Shown: piece after piece, positions 33,533 to 46,243 of the stretch
Layout: the number at the start of each line of letters is the position of its first letter
Position numbering within the stretch: the first letter of the stretch is position 1
Assembly: GCF_020520425.1 (NCBI RefSeq)
Contig: NC_079492.1
Location: 115,665,157 to 115,729,156 of the forward strand
Direction of reading: 5' to 3'
Length of the DNA stretch: 64,000 nt
From: Spinacia oleracea
Lineage: Eukaryota; Streptophyta; Magnoliopsida; Caryophyllales; Amaranthaceae
The notes under the pieces: generated by a model
Database searches by the model: none
The model's input: only the letters and a program-made list of their open reading frames with translations
Told to the model about the DNA's origin: nothing
Program-made: the position numbers and the translations under genes

Positions 33533-36500
33533 TCAACGATGTGCCCATCTCCAGTCCTCGTCGTCATCAGCATAATCATGAGAGTAATGATTGTTATGGG
33601 TTTCGTTCATCTCATCATCGGATAGCAGATCTTCTGATTGGTCATAATCCACTGCTTCCTCCGATTTTATATCACTTTCTGCTTCACTTTCCTTTTCTTC
33701 TGATTCACTCCCAGATTTTGAGGATTTCTCCTCTTCCTCATCCGAAGACTCCTCTTCTGGGTAATCATTATTTGGATGTTGCTCAGCTGACACCCAGAGT
33801 AAGAAATTTCATATCCTCATTAGATTAATGGTAGACTTGGAACAGATGATAAATCAAACATATCAAGGGTAGAGATGCATATAGAACTATAGATTACCAT
33901 TAGAGTCGTCAGTTTCATAGTCTGAATCATTAGGACCATCATAGTGATAATCATCATCATCAACTTGAACCCTGACCAAGATTGTGCATAAGTAATAAGC
34001 ATAAAAGAAAAAACATACAAAGGAAATGGATACAAAGGAAATGGATACAAAGTAAGATTGTACAAATAATGTATTAAGCCAGATAAGCGCACAAGGAAAT
34101 TCGCATACAAAGGAAATGGATAAGATGCCTCTGTTTCATCTGTCTTTTCCATGATTGCATATATGTCGTACACATACTCATCAGCTGAATCTGCAAAGAG
34201 CAAGATTAGTTATTAACCAACAATTGAGCACCACATATTCGCATAATGATGTTCTCTTACAGTTTAAAGAAACAAGTTACAACCACAAAAAAGTTATAAG
34301 TCAATGCCGATTTGTCTCATGCCTGACCAGAAACAGTTCAAAGAAACACAAAAACTCACAGCTAAAATAACAATTTGAACACCCACCATCTCCTTTGTCT
34401 AATAAGTACTATCCACCAACACATGTCGATACTATAGTCTTTTGCGAGCACAGGCATAACAACAAAGAAAGCAACTTCGAAGTACACAAAAAAAGAAAAT
34501 GTACAAACAAACCTTGTCTGGAAGCATAGGAACAAATGTCTGATTCAATCTCTTCTACAGCCCCAGGGACACACTCCCTTAAGAGAGGCAAGAATTTACT
34601 GAGCATCTCCTGATCGTCCAAAGAGATTTCTCTGCAATAATCAAAGTAATTATTGCATCTTTTTAAATCCACAATATTAAACAGGTACAATTATAATATG
34701 GGCACAACTGCAAAAGGGACTTACTCCTGCCTTTTCACCGTCTCGTCTTTATCAACACGGAGAACATCATAGACACGACATACTTCATCTAAAGCCTCAT
34801 CATGGATTGCCTCTTTATTGCCCATTCTACGCTTCCATATTTGTTCAAAACGTGCACTTTTTGCAATTTCCTAACAGAGGAAAAAATGACACAGCAAATT
34901 AATGGATGAAGATTTTAAAACTTCACTGATGATACATCCTTTTGGAATAAAAACAAACAAAATCTGCTTGATGTTTCATTATGTCATAAATATTAGAAGA
35001 AATAATTAATTAAAGGTGCCCCAGGGAGACATGTCTGGTAATGAAGGGTTCCCTCATTAAAGAAAAGTAGCAGTGCGACAAAATGCATGTAGAGCTATTA
35101 AGATGAATTGATGATACTCTTCCTGTGGCTTAGACAACAGGTGAAGTCAATTTTTGTAGCAATTGAGACAACAGTGAAGAAACTATGGAAGAGAAAAGTG
35201 GTTCAGGTAACATACAACCAGGCAAATGTGCCTACTTGATGAAACTGAAATTGAAAGACAGTAAAGCACCCATAACTATATTGTGACAAACATTTGAAAA
35301 TATTGTTATTGGTGATATTCATGGTTTGAAATCCCACGGAAGAAATTACCTCTTGTTCTTGCTTAGCTTTGGACAATAGCTGGTCATGCTTCTGCAAAGA
35401 TCGGAGGCAAAACCAATAAAAAAAATTGCCTTTACTTATCCAAAACAGGAGAGGAGGGGAGGTCAGCACATACATTCTCTTTTTGGAGAGTGCGTTTTCG
35501 CTCTTTAGTGCTAGCTTTAAACTTGGAATCACCATCAGGAGTAGGTGGCTGAATACAGAGCATAAAGTAAGCAAACATGAGGACAAGAAGGAAAAAAACT
35601 TCTTGGAAACATTGGCACAGCTAGTCAAGGATCCGATTGCGGCAATGTTAGACAACATTTTGAATTCATTCACCAAGCACTCCTAAGGAAGTAAAGGTGA
35701 AAAACAGAACATGAAGCGGCAGATGCTACAAAATCAAAATCAAGTTCTTCTGGGAGGAGAGAGCATACTGGTCTACCAAAATGGAGGCCGGTCTAAAACC
35801 AAACATCTTCATCAGATACCTAGACAACACATACAGGATGTTTGTCCATCGTGGATTATCCCGCGAGTCCACATAACAACTGGGACGCATACTCATTCAC
35901 CACCAATGTCCGAAAATAGCAATAGTATATACATAATAGTTTGGGACGTCTTACAAATATTGTCATAGCGATTGTATTTCCCAACATTTCCCGGCTAAAT
36001 TTGAATTGATATACGGGAGACAAGGCCACAACTACAGCAAAGGGTATTTTGGTTATATAAGGTCGATCTTAGTTTTGAAGAGTTTGGACAATCCGACAAT
36101 AATAACAATCATTTCCAGAAGAATGAATTGCATAAAAACTAACCACAAAGGATTGCAAAAAGTGAATGCTAGCTTCAGAGCTGCTAACAGTTTCGACATG
36201 TTCGACTAGGACCCTTTTGATCTTCGATTCCTCTGCCACAAGCACAAGTAATAATATGAATGAAAACTAATAGCACTAACATTTAACTTCCAAAATAAAA
36301 AAATATGTTGGTTGTTCTCAAATTCTCAACCCCAAAATTGCAACTTCACCAAAGTTTAAGCTAAACAATGAACAGAAACAACAATGGAAAATCATTTCAA
36401 GAACAAAAAGCAAAATTACCACATGCAACACTACTAACATATACGAAGTATTAATTTATATGAAAAAGAAAACCCAGAAAACAAAGGGCAGAATTCAATT

Positions 36501-36875
36501 ACCAGATAAATTCACAACATGCTCCATAAATTAACCTAATTTACAACAATCAAACAAAATTACAATAAAAAACTATACCTTGAGTAGAAGAATCAGAAAT
36601 GGATAGCTGACTAAAATCGATTAATGGACGCTTCACAGGTCTCTCATTGATTTCCAGCCCTGCATTCCAAAATCGTCAAAAATAAAATTTGCAATAATTA
36701 GGGGAAAATTTGAAAAGAAGATTAAAATAAAAGCGGGCATACAGAAAGCGTCAAGAGGAGATTGGTCAAGCTTGCGCTTAACCCTAACGATGACAGCCTT
36801 GTTATCGCCGTTGTTGTTGCTCGACAACCTTGAAATTGAAGAGCTTTCCCCGACTTCACCATTACTTGACTCCAT
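33533..36875 (-). CDS. RDM4: RDM4/DMS4, IWR1-type RNA polymerase-associated protein
   Basis: Ten minus-strand exons join in frame to 364 aa: 36875-36743, 36659-36579, 36232-36144, 35548-35474, 35391-35350, 34870-34725, 34631-34513, 34190-34109, 33971-33898 and 33786-33533. The N-terminal block VIVRVKRKLDQSPLDAFWLE and the core ARFEQIWKRRMGNKEAIHDE are typical of plant RDM4. The IWR1 signature DEYVYDIYAI is at residues 232-241. The C-terminal 84 residues are strongly acidic (DEEEEKSS, DDDEDW). Yeast IWR1 guides RNA polymerase II to the nucleus; Arabidopsis RDM4/DMS4 binds Pol II and Pol V and is needed for RNA-directed DNA methylation and development. Exon 5 is only 42 nt. Length is near the Arabidopsis protein. 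Confidence 0.92.
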
Positions 36876-37123
36876 TTTTTTGGTTCTCCCTTTAAGTTTG
36901 AGTTCAAAGTGGGTTAATTTTGCGGGTTTAAGGGTGGGTTTTGCCCAGGATTTGTGGGAGACCTCCAGAAAATGTTCTTTCACTGCAACTCGTACATGAT
37001 TGATTGATACTTTCTTTATTTATTCGCGTTTACGCTCTAATTGGAAATAAAAATTCGTGTTTATTTCCGATTAAATTAGGTCAAGGAAATATTTTCGGAT
37101 ATTAAATACACAAATTCTTATTT

Positions 37124-37415
37124 ACAATGATTGTACAATAAATATTGTACACTAGAGTAAAAGTTAACTCAAAATGCTTAAAAGTCAAACCTATATATGT
37201 AAAAGTTATCTATTTTTTAGTGATTTTTTTTTCATTTTAATAAAACTTATTTCTTCAAAATCACTAATAATGTATAAAATTAATCATATAACCTTTCAAA
37301 ATGTTTATCTATCAACTTTTTTTACTAATATAAAAGTTAATCAAAACTAGGTTAAAGTTACAAGAAAATGAGTAAAAGTTATATTGGTGTACAATAAATT
37401 TATTGTGCACCTTGT
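37124..37415. mobile_element. MITE with TGTACAATAAAT inverted ends
   Basis: ACAATGATTGTACAATAAAT at the left pairs with ATTTATTGTGCACCTTGT at the right. AGTAAAAGTTA and an inverted partial copy lie just inside each end. About 290 bp, no coding sequence, AT-rich interior. It lies upstream of the RDM4 start. Confidence 0.55.
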
Positions 37416-37495
37416 GCGCGCAAGGCCTTTTGTATTAAATATGTGCTTGCAAATACATATCATAGCAAAAGATAAAATAAGAAAAATGACAAAAA

Positions 37496-37683
37496 TGTTG
37501 TGAAATACATTGAAACGGGAGGTGAAATTGGGAGAGAACAACTGTGTGTTTTATTCCATGAACAACATGCTATATATACATACAATAAAATAGGGTTTGC
37601 TTGAGGAACAATAAACCCTAAGATCTAGAATATTCTGGAAATATACTAGGGGTATAATTGGCATCCACATAATATTCATAACA
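37496..37683 (-). mobile_element. Short LTR of a Ty1/copia element (minus strand)
   Basis: Read on the minus strand, this 188-bp segment begins TGTTATGAATATTATGTGG and ends TTTCACAACA. It is preceded by the purine tract AAGGGGGAG and contains a TATGTATATATAGC promoter-like stretch. This is the layout of a copia 3' LTR. The opposite LTR was not identified. Confidence 0.6.
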
Positions 37684-40600
37684 CTCCCCCTTAGATGTCC
37701 ATTATTGAAGGTTATGCCTCGTTAAAACCTTACTAGGAAAACCCCGTGGGATAAAAACCTAGTGAAGGAAAAAGAGTACATCATTCTTCATAATACGCTT
37801 GAGATGTTGCCTCAGTAAAAACCTTACCAGGAAAATCCAGTTGGACAAAACCTTGGTTAAGGGAAAAAGAGTTCAACGCATATTTCTCCCCCTGGTGAAT
37901 ACATCATTTGAGATCTTCTGGTACAATCAATCCAATATTGTTGAGTAGTTTCTCAAATGTAGCAGCATGGAGTTCCTTGAAAATTGATTCTCCAAAATTT
38001 AACTTGAATCTCCAATTCTCCACTTGAACAGATGAAGTGAATATATTTATCACCAATGTTTTGAAAATAATACCTGTAAGATCATTTGTTTTTCTCTATC
38101 TCATTCGATACGTTTGTTTTCGAGTTTCTCGATGCATAATACTTTAGCTTCACCTTAGATAGATACATTTTCTTGTATGAAACTTATCCATACATATTGG
38201 ACATGTATACCTTCTTCTTGAGATCATAAATGGTAGTTTTTAATCAATAATGATCAAACTTTCTTTGGTCATGAAAATTATAGATAAATAACAATATCAT
38301 CGTCCAACTTGGAGGTATAATATAGCTAATAATGTTATTTATACTATGGTTCTTCTGGACCATAAAATAAAATTCATCATAAGGACATTACATACTTTTA
38401 TCTTATATTTTAAGATGATTCATATTTGTACAAGAATTCTTCTTTGAATAATTGAGTATGTGTATTTCATAACTCTTATGTACTCAAACTTCAGGTTGAG
38501 TTGTCATTTCAAAAACACTGTGATCTTTTAAAGTTTTGATAATATCTCATCAATGTTGTGATATTCATATGCAAAACTCACAGGGCTAGATGTTTAAGAA
38601 CATCATGTATAAGTTCTTCAGGAACTTTTCTTATTTGCATGATTCATAACATACTATTAAATCAATATTATATTTCCTTTGCAACTAATATCCCAATGAA
38701 GCAAGAATCTCATCTTATAAATTTCCGTAAAGTTGCAAATCCGTCTTACCATTCTTTGGATTCATATTTCATATACGACATCATAATAGTTTTGTTATAT
38801 GAAGTTATAACTAGATAATTCTACATCATACCATGATAAAACATAAAACAATCTAAATGTATGATGAATGATGCATTTACCTATTAACTACACATGTATA
38901 TGAATGTAAGACTCAAATGCAAAACATTGTACAGTGTGGATATTTCAAATCCATAACTTGTTGGACTTCAGGTCCATGAGCTCATTTGATCATTATAGTT
39001 ATGTCTACATCGAAACAGACATAGATTTACGTTCCCCTATTCAAAATCCATTATTTCTCGCATATGCATTATATTTCAGTTCCATCATCTACGAGTATCA
39101 TCAAAATTCTTCAGCATATACTTTGCATGCTATTCATCAATTATATCTGAATACTTATTCAATAGGTACCATTCATTTTTCCTCACCGGCCATGTATTAT
39201 TGTTCAGATATCTATACCACTTCAAGGGTATTTCATACACTATTATATATAATCAATAGTGTTTTCTTTATTTTCAAAAATATCATCAACTGCATTATCT
39301 TGCCATCCTTTTCATATAATCACTATGTTAGAACCGTATATATATTCTACACTTCAGGTGTATATATTTAAATAAATATTGACAAGATATATAATTCTCA
39401 ACACTTAATATATGTAACATCGAGCACTATGACTATCATATACCTTTATGTCTCTAGACATTGTAAAACTTAACATAATTAAGCCACAGATATTTATGTC
39501 CAAACATATTTCGAGGACATAAAGTTGGCATGTACACTTACTCATATGGGGATCAATTTATTATCTTTCAATTTTGCCAACTTATTTTTGCTCGTCTCCC
39601 CCTAAGTTGGGAAAATATTTTCAATATGTTATGGGGCATAAAAAATTTCACCAACTAAATAATACACTTTTCAACATGTATTTTGATAAATATTACATAC
39701 TTTTGTTCTCTTCTAGAGATCAACATTGATTATGGGGAGTAGATATAATATGCAGTTGTTTTTTTCATATTTTCTCTTTTCATGCTGACGTATGATTGCC
39801 CCAATCAAGAGATTTATGATGCTTATTTATGATACTTAAATCAATCACAAAACACTTGTAAACTTATTGGTGATCTTCAAGTCACCTACTACCATTCTGG
39901 TGAACTTCGGGTCACTTACTATCATGGTGAACTTTAAATCACTTATCATTATACAATTTTTAAAAATCATTAATATCTCTTGTATTTATTTTCTCAATCG
40001 ATTCATTATAACTATTCGATTGAAATACAACTCAACCTCGTCATTTTGTCCTGCCTTTGAATATATACAACATACGAGGGAGTGTCAGCACATAAAATTT
40101 TATTTGACAAGAATTTTCAAATTCTCATAACGGGTGTTCTTAAACCCGGATGGCCTGGATTATCACATCATGCGTATATAATATCATATAAAGTATTTCA
40201 TTCGATAACTGCTGGTTATCTTCTCAAAGTGATCATTGTAATTATAAAATACTATAATTTGAACATATTGTGATGTGATATAACGACACAAACTGGTGTC
40301 TCAATTTTAACAACAAGACAATCTAAACAAAACTTATGGAAGATAGTTGGTACTCTTCAAGAGTATCCATTACAACTTTGGTACATATCACAAAAGTATA
40401 CATTTTCAGAATGTAGTATAGTACTCATGCTCATAGAGCGAGTCAATAAGACATGATCAAATATGTGTACCAAGTTTAACATATTGTATTATAATCATGA
40501 TCATATACTACTAATTTTATTATGTTGAGATATCTCCCCCTTATCCTTGCATGTATATAAATTTGATTCGGGAGGCGTGCTACAATGTCTATTAGACATA

Positions 40601-42006
40601 TGTTTTCATTATCTCCATACACCATGTTTATCTATAATTTATTTCCTTTTGATGAGTGTTAATAAAGTTCAACGAGATGTTTTGGTGTAATGGGCCCAAT
40701 ATTTTTTTTTCTCCGCAACCAACCCAAAAAATATAAAATTTGAGTTTTCTCATCATTAACTTTTACATACTTTTCATCACTTACAATCCCGCTTCTGGTG
40801 TATATGTGTATTTTAAAATTACTCTCATACTCATTTATTCCGCCATGACTATGTCGTATTTACTTTTACATTGTCGGTCATGAGTCTCATGACTACTGGC
40901 ATGATCTTTACCATTTTATTCATACAATATCTCATTCACTTCTGGGAATGGTTGACATAGTTGAATGTGATCATATTTTTTCAAGAGTTCGTTATTTTTC
41001 ATCCACCAAAAGAAAAAATATGAACTATTTAAAAACTTTCTTAAAACTTTCTCATAATTATCGTGTCTACAAGACAATACTAGTTACATGAAGAATAGAG
41101 CATATTGGCAACACACTTTCGAAACTACTACAATTTATGTGTCATATTTCCCTTGGACTATATAAGAGGGTATGCGGGTCTATAATAGTCAAATATTTAG
41201 ACTTAAGTCATGCACCTCTTTGACTTGTTGTCTTATTTTCTATTTTAATGACTTCACAAAAACTCGAAGCACATATGTTGATGTGTAATTTTAGCATCTA
41301 ATTAAGACCATTGATAAATGCGACATTTTTCAAAAAACCAACACCCACAAATTTGTGTTTTTCCAGGTTTTATAGTACAAAATCAAGTGGATACCAAAAA
41401 AATCAATTGTCAAAAATTTATAATGTAGTAAATATAAATTCCACATGGAACTTTCACCCTTTCAAATAAATTAACTTAATAATAGATTTGGTTCACCATC
41501 TCATAATACTATACAAGATGCAAGAAAAGATATTGATAATTTCTAGAGGGATGATGATAATAAATGGTTTAATAAATAATTCACGCAGTATTATATAGAC
41601 CTTCTACCAACATAATTAGTAGTTACTTGAATAATCGAATGTCCCAAATACCAATTTACAACTTATTTCACATATCACAACGATCTTATATATAATCGAT
41701 CAAATACTCTATATGCACGAACCAACCGTGTTAAGTTGTTAACAATTAACCAAGATGAACTAAAATAACAATGCGCTACAACATCTATATTTATGATCAA
41801 AAATTATTAAGTATATATCACTTATTATAAATACCAAATCAAGTTTGACCTAACTTTTAATAATAAAACCCAAACAACAAATTTCATAACAAAACTGTAA
41901 TCAAATAGATTTATATCACAAACCATGACATGTGTACAAAATATGGAATCAATCAACTCGATCAATCCTTATACATTGTGTAGCAAGTGACAATGCTAAA
42001 CTTATA
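37684..42006 (-). mobile_element. Degenerate Ty1/copia 3' internal region, then unassigned AT-rich DNA
   Basis: Next to the LTR, the minus strand carries the conserved 3' non-coding region of many plant copia elements: CTTTTTCCTTCACTAGG, CCCACGGGGTTTTCC and TAACGAGGCATAACC at about 37700-37790, with a diverged second copy at 37801-37880. From about 38000 onward no gag or pol motif is readable in any frame. Recurrent ACTTCAGG and CTCCCCCT motifs suggest old element sequence. The left part (37684-37900) is well supported and the rest is by continuity only. No host gene seen. Confidence 0.5.
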
Positions 42007-42539
42007 TCTCTTCTATATTAAAAAGCCCCAACACCCATCACTTTGGCGTACTTTTTTTGGAAATTTTTTTGGACAACTTTGCCCTTCTTTGTTTTACTCC
42101 GTATGTTTTTTTTTTCTTATGTTATGTTACCTATATAAAATAGCCGATCAAAACAATATGTTTTGTCGTAATTTTTCCTTCCAATTAAACCCCTCCTCTT
42201 AACAATTTATTATAGATTTATATCATTACCTATATAAAAAGCCGAAAGAGTTACAACATTTTGCGTTATTTTTTAATACTCCCTTTGTAATTTTTTTAAG
42301 AGTTACATGTTGATCGTCACAAGTGGGGTAGTTGGGACAATAAAGAAATATAAATAAAATAAGTGGGGTGAAAAAGTTAAAAAAAATGAAATTATTTATA
42401 ATTTAAGTGGGGTCATAGAAAAGTAAAAATAATAAACAATTGGGGAATGAGTGTAAAAGTTACCAAAGATGGAATTGTGACTCATAAAAAAGTATCGATC
42501 GGATATAGTAATTGTGACTCCTAAAACACTACAAAAATA

Positions 42540-42720
42540 TAGAGCAGGGAGGGCGACACTTTTTAAACAAAGAGGGCGCTTAAATTATCGCCTTTACTTA
42601 ATTAACCAACTAGGGCGACATTATATCGTTGTCGTACACATAAACAATAGGGGCGAATAGAGTGGGGTCGCCCTTTTTGTTTAAAATACGAAGGCGCGCG
42701 TCAAGAGTTGCCCTCTTTGA
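42540..42720. repeat. Left subterminal repeats of the CACTA element
   Basis: AGGGCGA/TCGCCCT motifs recur in both orientations (for example GGAGGGCGACAC, AGAGGGCGCTT, TAGGGCGACAT, GGTCGCCCTTTT). They match the right subterminal array. Confidence 0.8.
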
Positions 42721-43801
42721 TCAGATGACTTTATGAAAATAATAAAACATAAACCTCGAAAATCCCAAATTCGTTATCGGCCATTATGACTCTCCTACTC
42801 TTCTGCCAGAGTTCTTCAAGAAACTCCAGACACAAACCCTAAAATCCCAAATTCGTTTTCTCTAGACAAAAATCAATCGATTCTCAGTTTTTTCGTTGCC
42901 CTCTCTCTCCCTGATTCTCTCCCGAATTCCTTCCTAGATTTTCCTAATTGATTGAATTTCTCAACTTCGTCTATGCTTAGTTCGTAACCTCGGGGATTTG
43001 TTCGAAAAAAGCCCGATTTATGCTGAGATTTGTTTGAGAGAAGATCAATTTCCGCAGATATTTGTTCGAGAGAAGGCCGATTTCTGCTTACTGGTATCAT
43101 CTACTTCTTTTGATTTTTCCATGAATGTGGCAAGTGTTCTACACTTCTACTTTCATTGTTTTATCTTGTATGGTTAATGTTGTAATTGATGAAATTATAA
43201 TATGGTTAATGTTGTAATTGATATCATGAAGATTGCGTTTTATTGATTTGGTTGTTGACTTGTCGGAATAATGTTCAATTTGATTAGTTATTGAATTTGT
43301 TCTCGTTGGATTTTAACAGAATTGTTTATTTGTTTGGTTGTATTGTTCATCAAAACAAAATTTAAACTAATTGTTTATTTGTTTGGTTGTACACAATCTG
43401 AATTGTTTATTTGATCCCAATATTGAGGCTGAAGGTGCATCAAAACTCTCGTTAAAAACCTATTTGTCAGACTAATCCCAGTGTTGCAATGACTACAAAC
43501 AATACCGCTCCCTTTTTTGTTAGGGAAACTAATTAAGGGATAATGTTACTGACTTAGTAAATCATAATATAACCAAGACCTTTCTATATAAAATTCACAA
43601 ATTTAAATGTTGAAAATCCCTTTTCTAGTGGATCTAATCCTGCCCCAATTTTCCAATAGATATGCTTTGTTTGGTTATCAGCAATTTGCCAGACGAATAA
43701 GTGGATTCAGACAAACTAGCTTTTTGCAGGAGTAAAGCCAAAGTGCTTATTGAATTGGAGTCTAAGTCTGTAACTAGTTTATGGATCAGCTTGTGCGTAT
43801 T
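42721..43801 (+). other. CACTA left non-coding region, UTR-like
   Basis: Pyrimidine-rich CTCTCTCTCCCTGATTCTCT followed by three related TTTGTTCGA(A/G)-containing repeats (42990-43080) resemble a plant 5' leader, then AT-rich, probably intronic DNA. No conserved protein was read before the DUF946 segment at 43802. Confidence 0.4.
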
Positions 43802-44233
43802 ATCACATTAAGCCTATGCTTGCAGGAACATCTGACTTAGCTATATGGTTGTTTTACCCTTTTAATGGACCGTCTAGAGCTAAAGTTGGGGTTTTTAACT
43901 ATACCTTTAGGTGAAATAGGGGAACATGTAGGGGATTGGGAACATGTAACCTTAAGGATTAGTAACTTTAATGGTTTGTTAAGGAAGGTGTTTTTTTCAC
44001 AACATGCTGGGGGTGAATGGGTGTACCCTACGGACCTTGAATTTGGTGAAGGTAATAAGGTTGTAGGGTATGCTTCTTTGCACGGTCATGCTACTTACCG
44101 TAAACCAGGGGAGGTGTTACAAGGGTCTACTTATGTTGGAATAAAGAACGATACAGAGAAGAGTAACTATGTCTGGGATACTGGTAATGGTTACAAGATC
44201 ATCTCTGCGGATTATCTAGGCACTGTTACCTTG
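43802..44233 (+). pseudogene. Captured DUF946 (Vps62-like) gene fragment
   Basis: The sequence reads KPMLAGTSDLAIWLFYPFNG then, after a one-base frameshift in GTTGGGGTTT near 43888, IPLGEIGEHVGDWEHVTLRI, FFSQHAGGEWV, YASLHGHATYRKPGEVLQG and NDTEKSNYVWDTGNGYKIIS. These are consecutive conserved blocks of plant DUF946/Vps62-related proteins. The segment is contiguous with the TNP2 remnant in the same frame and has no role in transposition, so it is best read as a host sequence acquired by the CACTA element. The N-terminal half of the DUF946 protein is missing. Its frame, apart from the frameshift, stays open for 125 codons. Confidence 0.85.
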
Positions 44234-46040
44234 AAAGCTTGAAAGGATTTGAAGGAGATGAATGTGCATCATAATTTAATTCCTATTAAGATAGGTGATA
44301 AATATGCCATCCCTAGAGCACCATATCAGTTGACATCTATAGAGAGGCGTAAAGTATTGGAGTTCTTGTCCAAGGTTAAAGTGCCAGATGGTTACTCTTC
44401 TAACATAGCTCGATGTGCAAGTATGGAAGATGGAAAAATCTCAAACATGAAAAGTCATGATTTTCATGTGTTCTTGCAAGATTTGCTTAAACCGGCATTT
44501 CAAGGTATCTTACCTAAGGAGGTGCTAGAACCTTTGGTTGAGCTTAGCTTATTTTTTAAGCAATTGTGTTCTAAAACTCTAAAAATTGATGTGTTGGAGA
44601 AGATGGAAAAGAGTATTGCAATTACTCTTTGCAAGCTTGAAAAGGTATTTGTTCCGGCTTTCTTTGATATTATGGTCCACCTTCCAATCCACTTGGCCAA
44701 TGAGGCCAAGATAGCTAGCCCAGTGCAGTATCGTTGGCAATATCGGTTTGAAAGGTAACAAGTTATTCCTTTATATTAATATGTGAAGTTATTTTTTTAT
44801 TGCAACATGTTGTGTAATGGTTACCGCTTGTAGGGAAATGCACACAATGAAATCTACTGTGAGTAACAAAGCACAACCAGAAGGCTCGATAGCTAATGCA
44901 CGCATAATGGAAGAATGTCTTTCCTTTATATCTAGATATCTAAATGGGATTGAGACCAAGTTCAATCGCATGAGTAGAAATGACATGGATAGGCAAGAAT
45001 CTCTGTTGTTTAAGTTATCAGCTTTCCAAAAGAAGGGGAATCCACTAGGCAAAAGAACATTTAAGCAATTGAGCTTTTTGGATTGGAAGCAAGCTCAATT
45101 GTATGTTCTGATGAATTGTCAAGAAGTACAACCATTTATAGGGTAAGCTATCATCTTTTCTATAACTATTTTATTACAAGTGTCAAGAAGTGCACTAACA
45201 CTTGTATGTTGTACAGAGAGTACACCACTATACATGGGCCAAAACCAAGTCTAGTTGATTGGTTTCGATCTCAGGTAAGTGAACCGAGTGTAGTTCATTA
45301 ATTTCCACTTTATATATTATAATTTAAGCTACTTAAGAAATTCATTATCATAGATTTGGAAGCTTTACACGGAGGGGGATCCAAGAGTAACAATTGGTTA
45401 CTATCATTGTCACGAGGCCCGAGTAAGAGTGTGAAAAGCTATCAAGGATACTATGTAAATGGGTATCGCTTTCACACTAAGAAGCGTCAAAGAAGGCGAA
45501 AGACGCAAAATAGTGGAGTAATTGTTAAAGGAGATGCAGAGAGTGGAGAAAAGGACTTCTTCGGGGTTTTGAAAGAAGTCATAGAACTTGAATATGATGC
45601 ATCAAATAGTGGGGATACAGAACCTATTGTGGTGTTATTTCGATGTGTTTGGTTTGATGTTTATCGGCGAGGGATAAAAAGAGATAAGTTTGGCGGCGTA
45701 AGTCTCAATTTCAAAAAGTTCTTAGGGACCAATGAGCCATTTGCTATGGCATCTCAAGTAGGGTAAGTTTATTATGTTAGGGCACATAATGAGCCAGATT
45801 GGAGAATTGTTATTAAGACTGTCCCTCGTAATTTCTACAATTTCCTATTGTTGAGGTAGATGGCTCTGATGATGATCATGACGACGTTGGATTGGACTTT
45901 GAAGTACCAAATTCAGTGGAAGGTGATGGAGATGATGGAGATGATGATGATGATGATGATGATGTTCTCTTACCAAGAAATGATGTTCCTCCAGAGTTGG
46001 TAATGCAAGTGATTTTAAGTTGGAAAATGAGGTTGTGAAT
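44216..46040 (+). pseudogene. CACTA TNP2-type transposase remnant (DUF4218 + DUF4216)
   Basis: Recognisable exons: about 44216-44754 (KDLKEMNVHHNL, VPDGYSSNIARC, the DUF4218 core KSHDFHVFLQDLLKPAF, FFDIMVHLPIHLANEAK and PVQYRWQYRFER), 44834-45142 (MHTMKSTVSNKAQPEGSIAN, FNRMSRNDMDRQ), 45217-45274 (EYTTIHGPKPSLVDWFRSQ) and about 45354-45840 (DUF4216: LSLSRGPSKSVKSYQGYYV, NGYRFHTK, TQNSGVIVKG). Damage: TGA at 44240-44242, a phase break at exon 4, TAA at 45764-45766 inside SQVGxVYYVRA, and a 1-base shift near 45846 before a D/E-rich tail. The N-terminal catalytic region (Transposase_21) is absent; the captured DUF946 segment occupies that position. Confidence 0.85.
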
Positions 46041-46243
46041 GAAGAGGAAGAAGAAGAAGATAGTGAGCAAGATGAGAAAAGTGAGTCTTGTTCCTAATTT
46101 CAATCTGTTTGCATCTGGTTTTGACCTTAATATCTGCCCCTTCTTTACTTTCTGGTTTAGTTGTTTGCATCTGGTTTTGACCTTAATATTACATAAATTT
46201 CTAATTTATAGGTCTTGTTCCGTTGTTTTCAGAAGTTGATTTG

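Noticed and set aside
33511-33828. Plus-strand frame opposite the last RDM4 exon
   Set aside because: Shadow of the acidic RDM4 C-terminus; the minus-strand exon joins in frame with nine others.
35203-35676. 157-codon minus-strand frame over RDM4 exons 4 and 5
   Set aside because: It reads through introns in a different frame; only 35548-35474 and 35391-35350 match the conserved protein and have splice sites.
30954-37000. A CRISPR-like reading of the CAGAC array in LOR intron 1
   Set aside because: The units are 5 bp without unique spacers, and the genome is eukaryotic.
39400-42000. tRNA or other structured RNA gene
   Set aside because: No cloverleaf with the conserved A and B box sequence could be found by eye.
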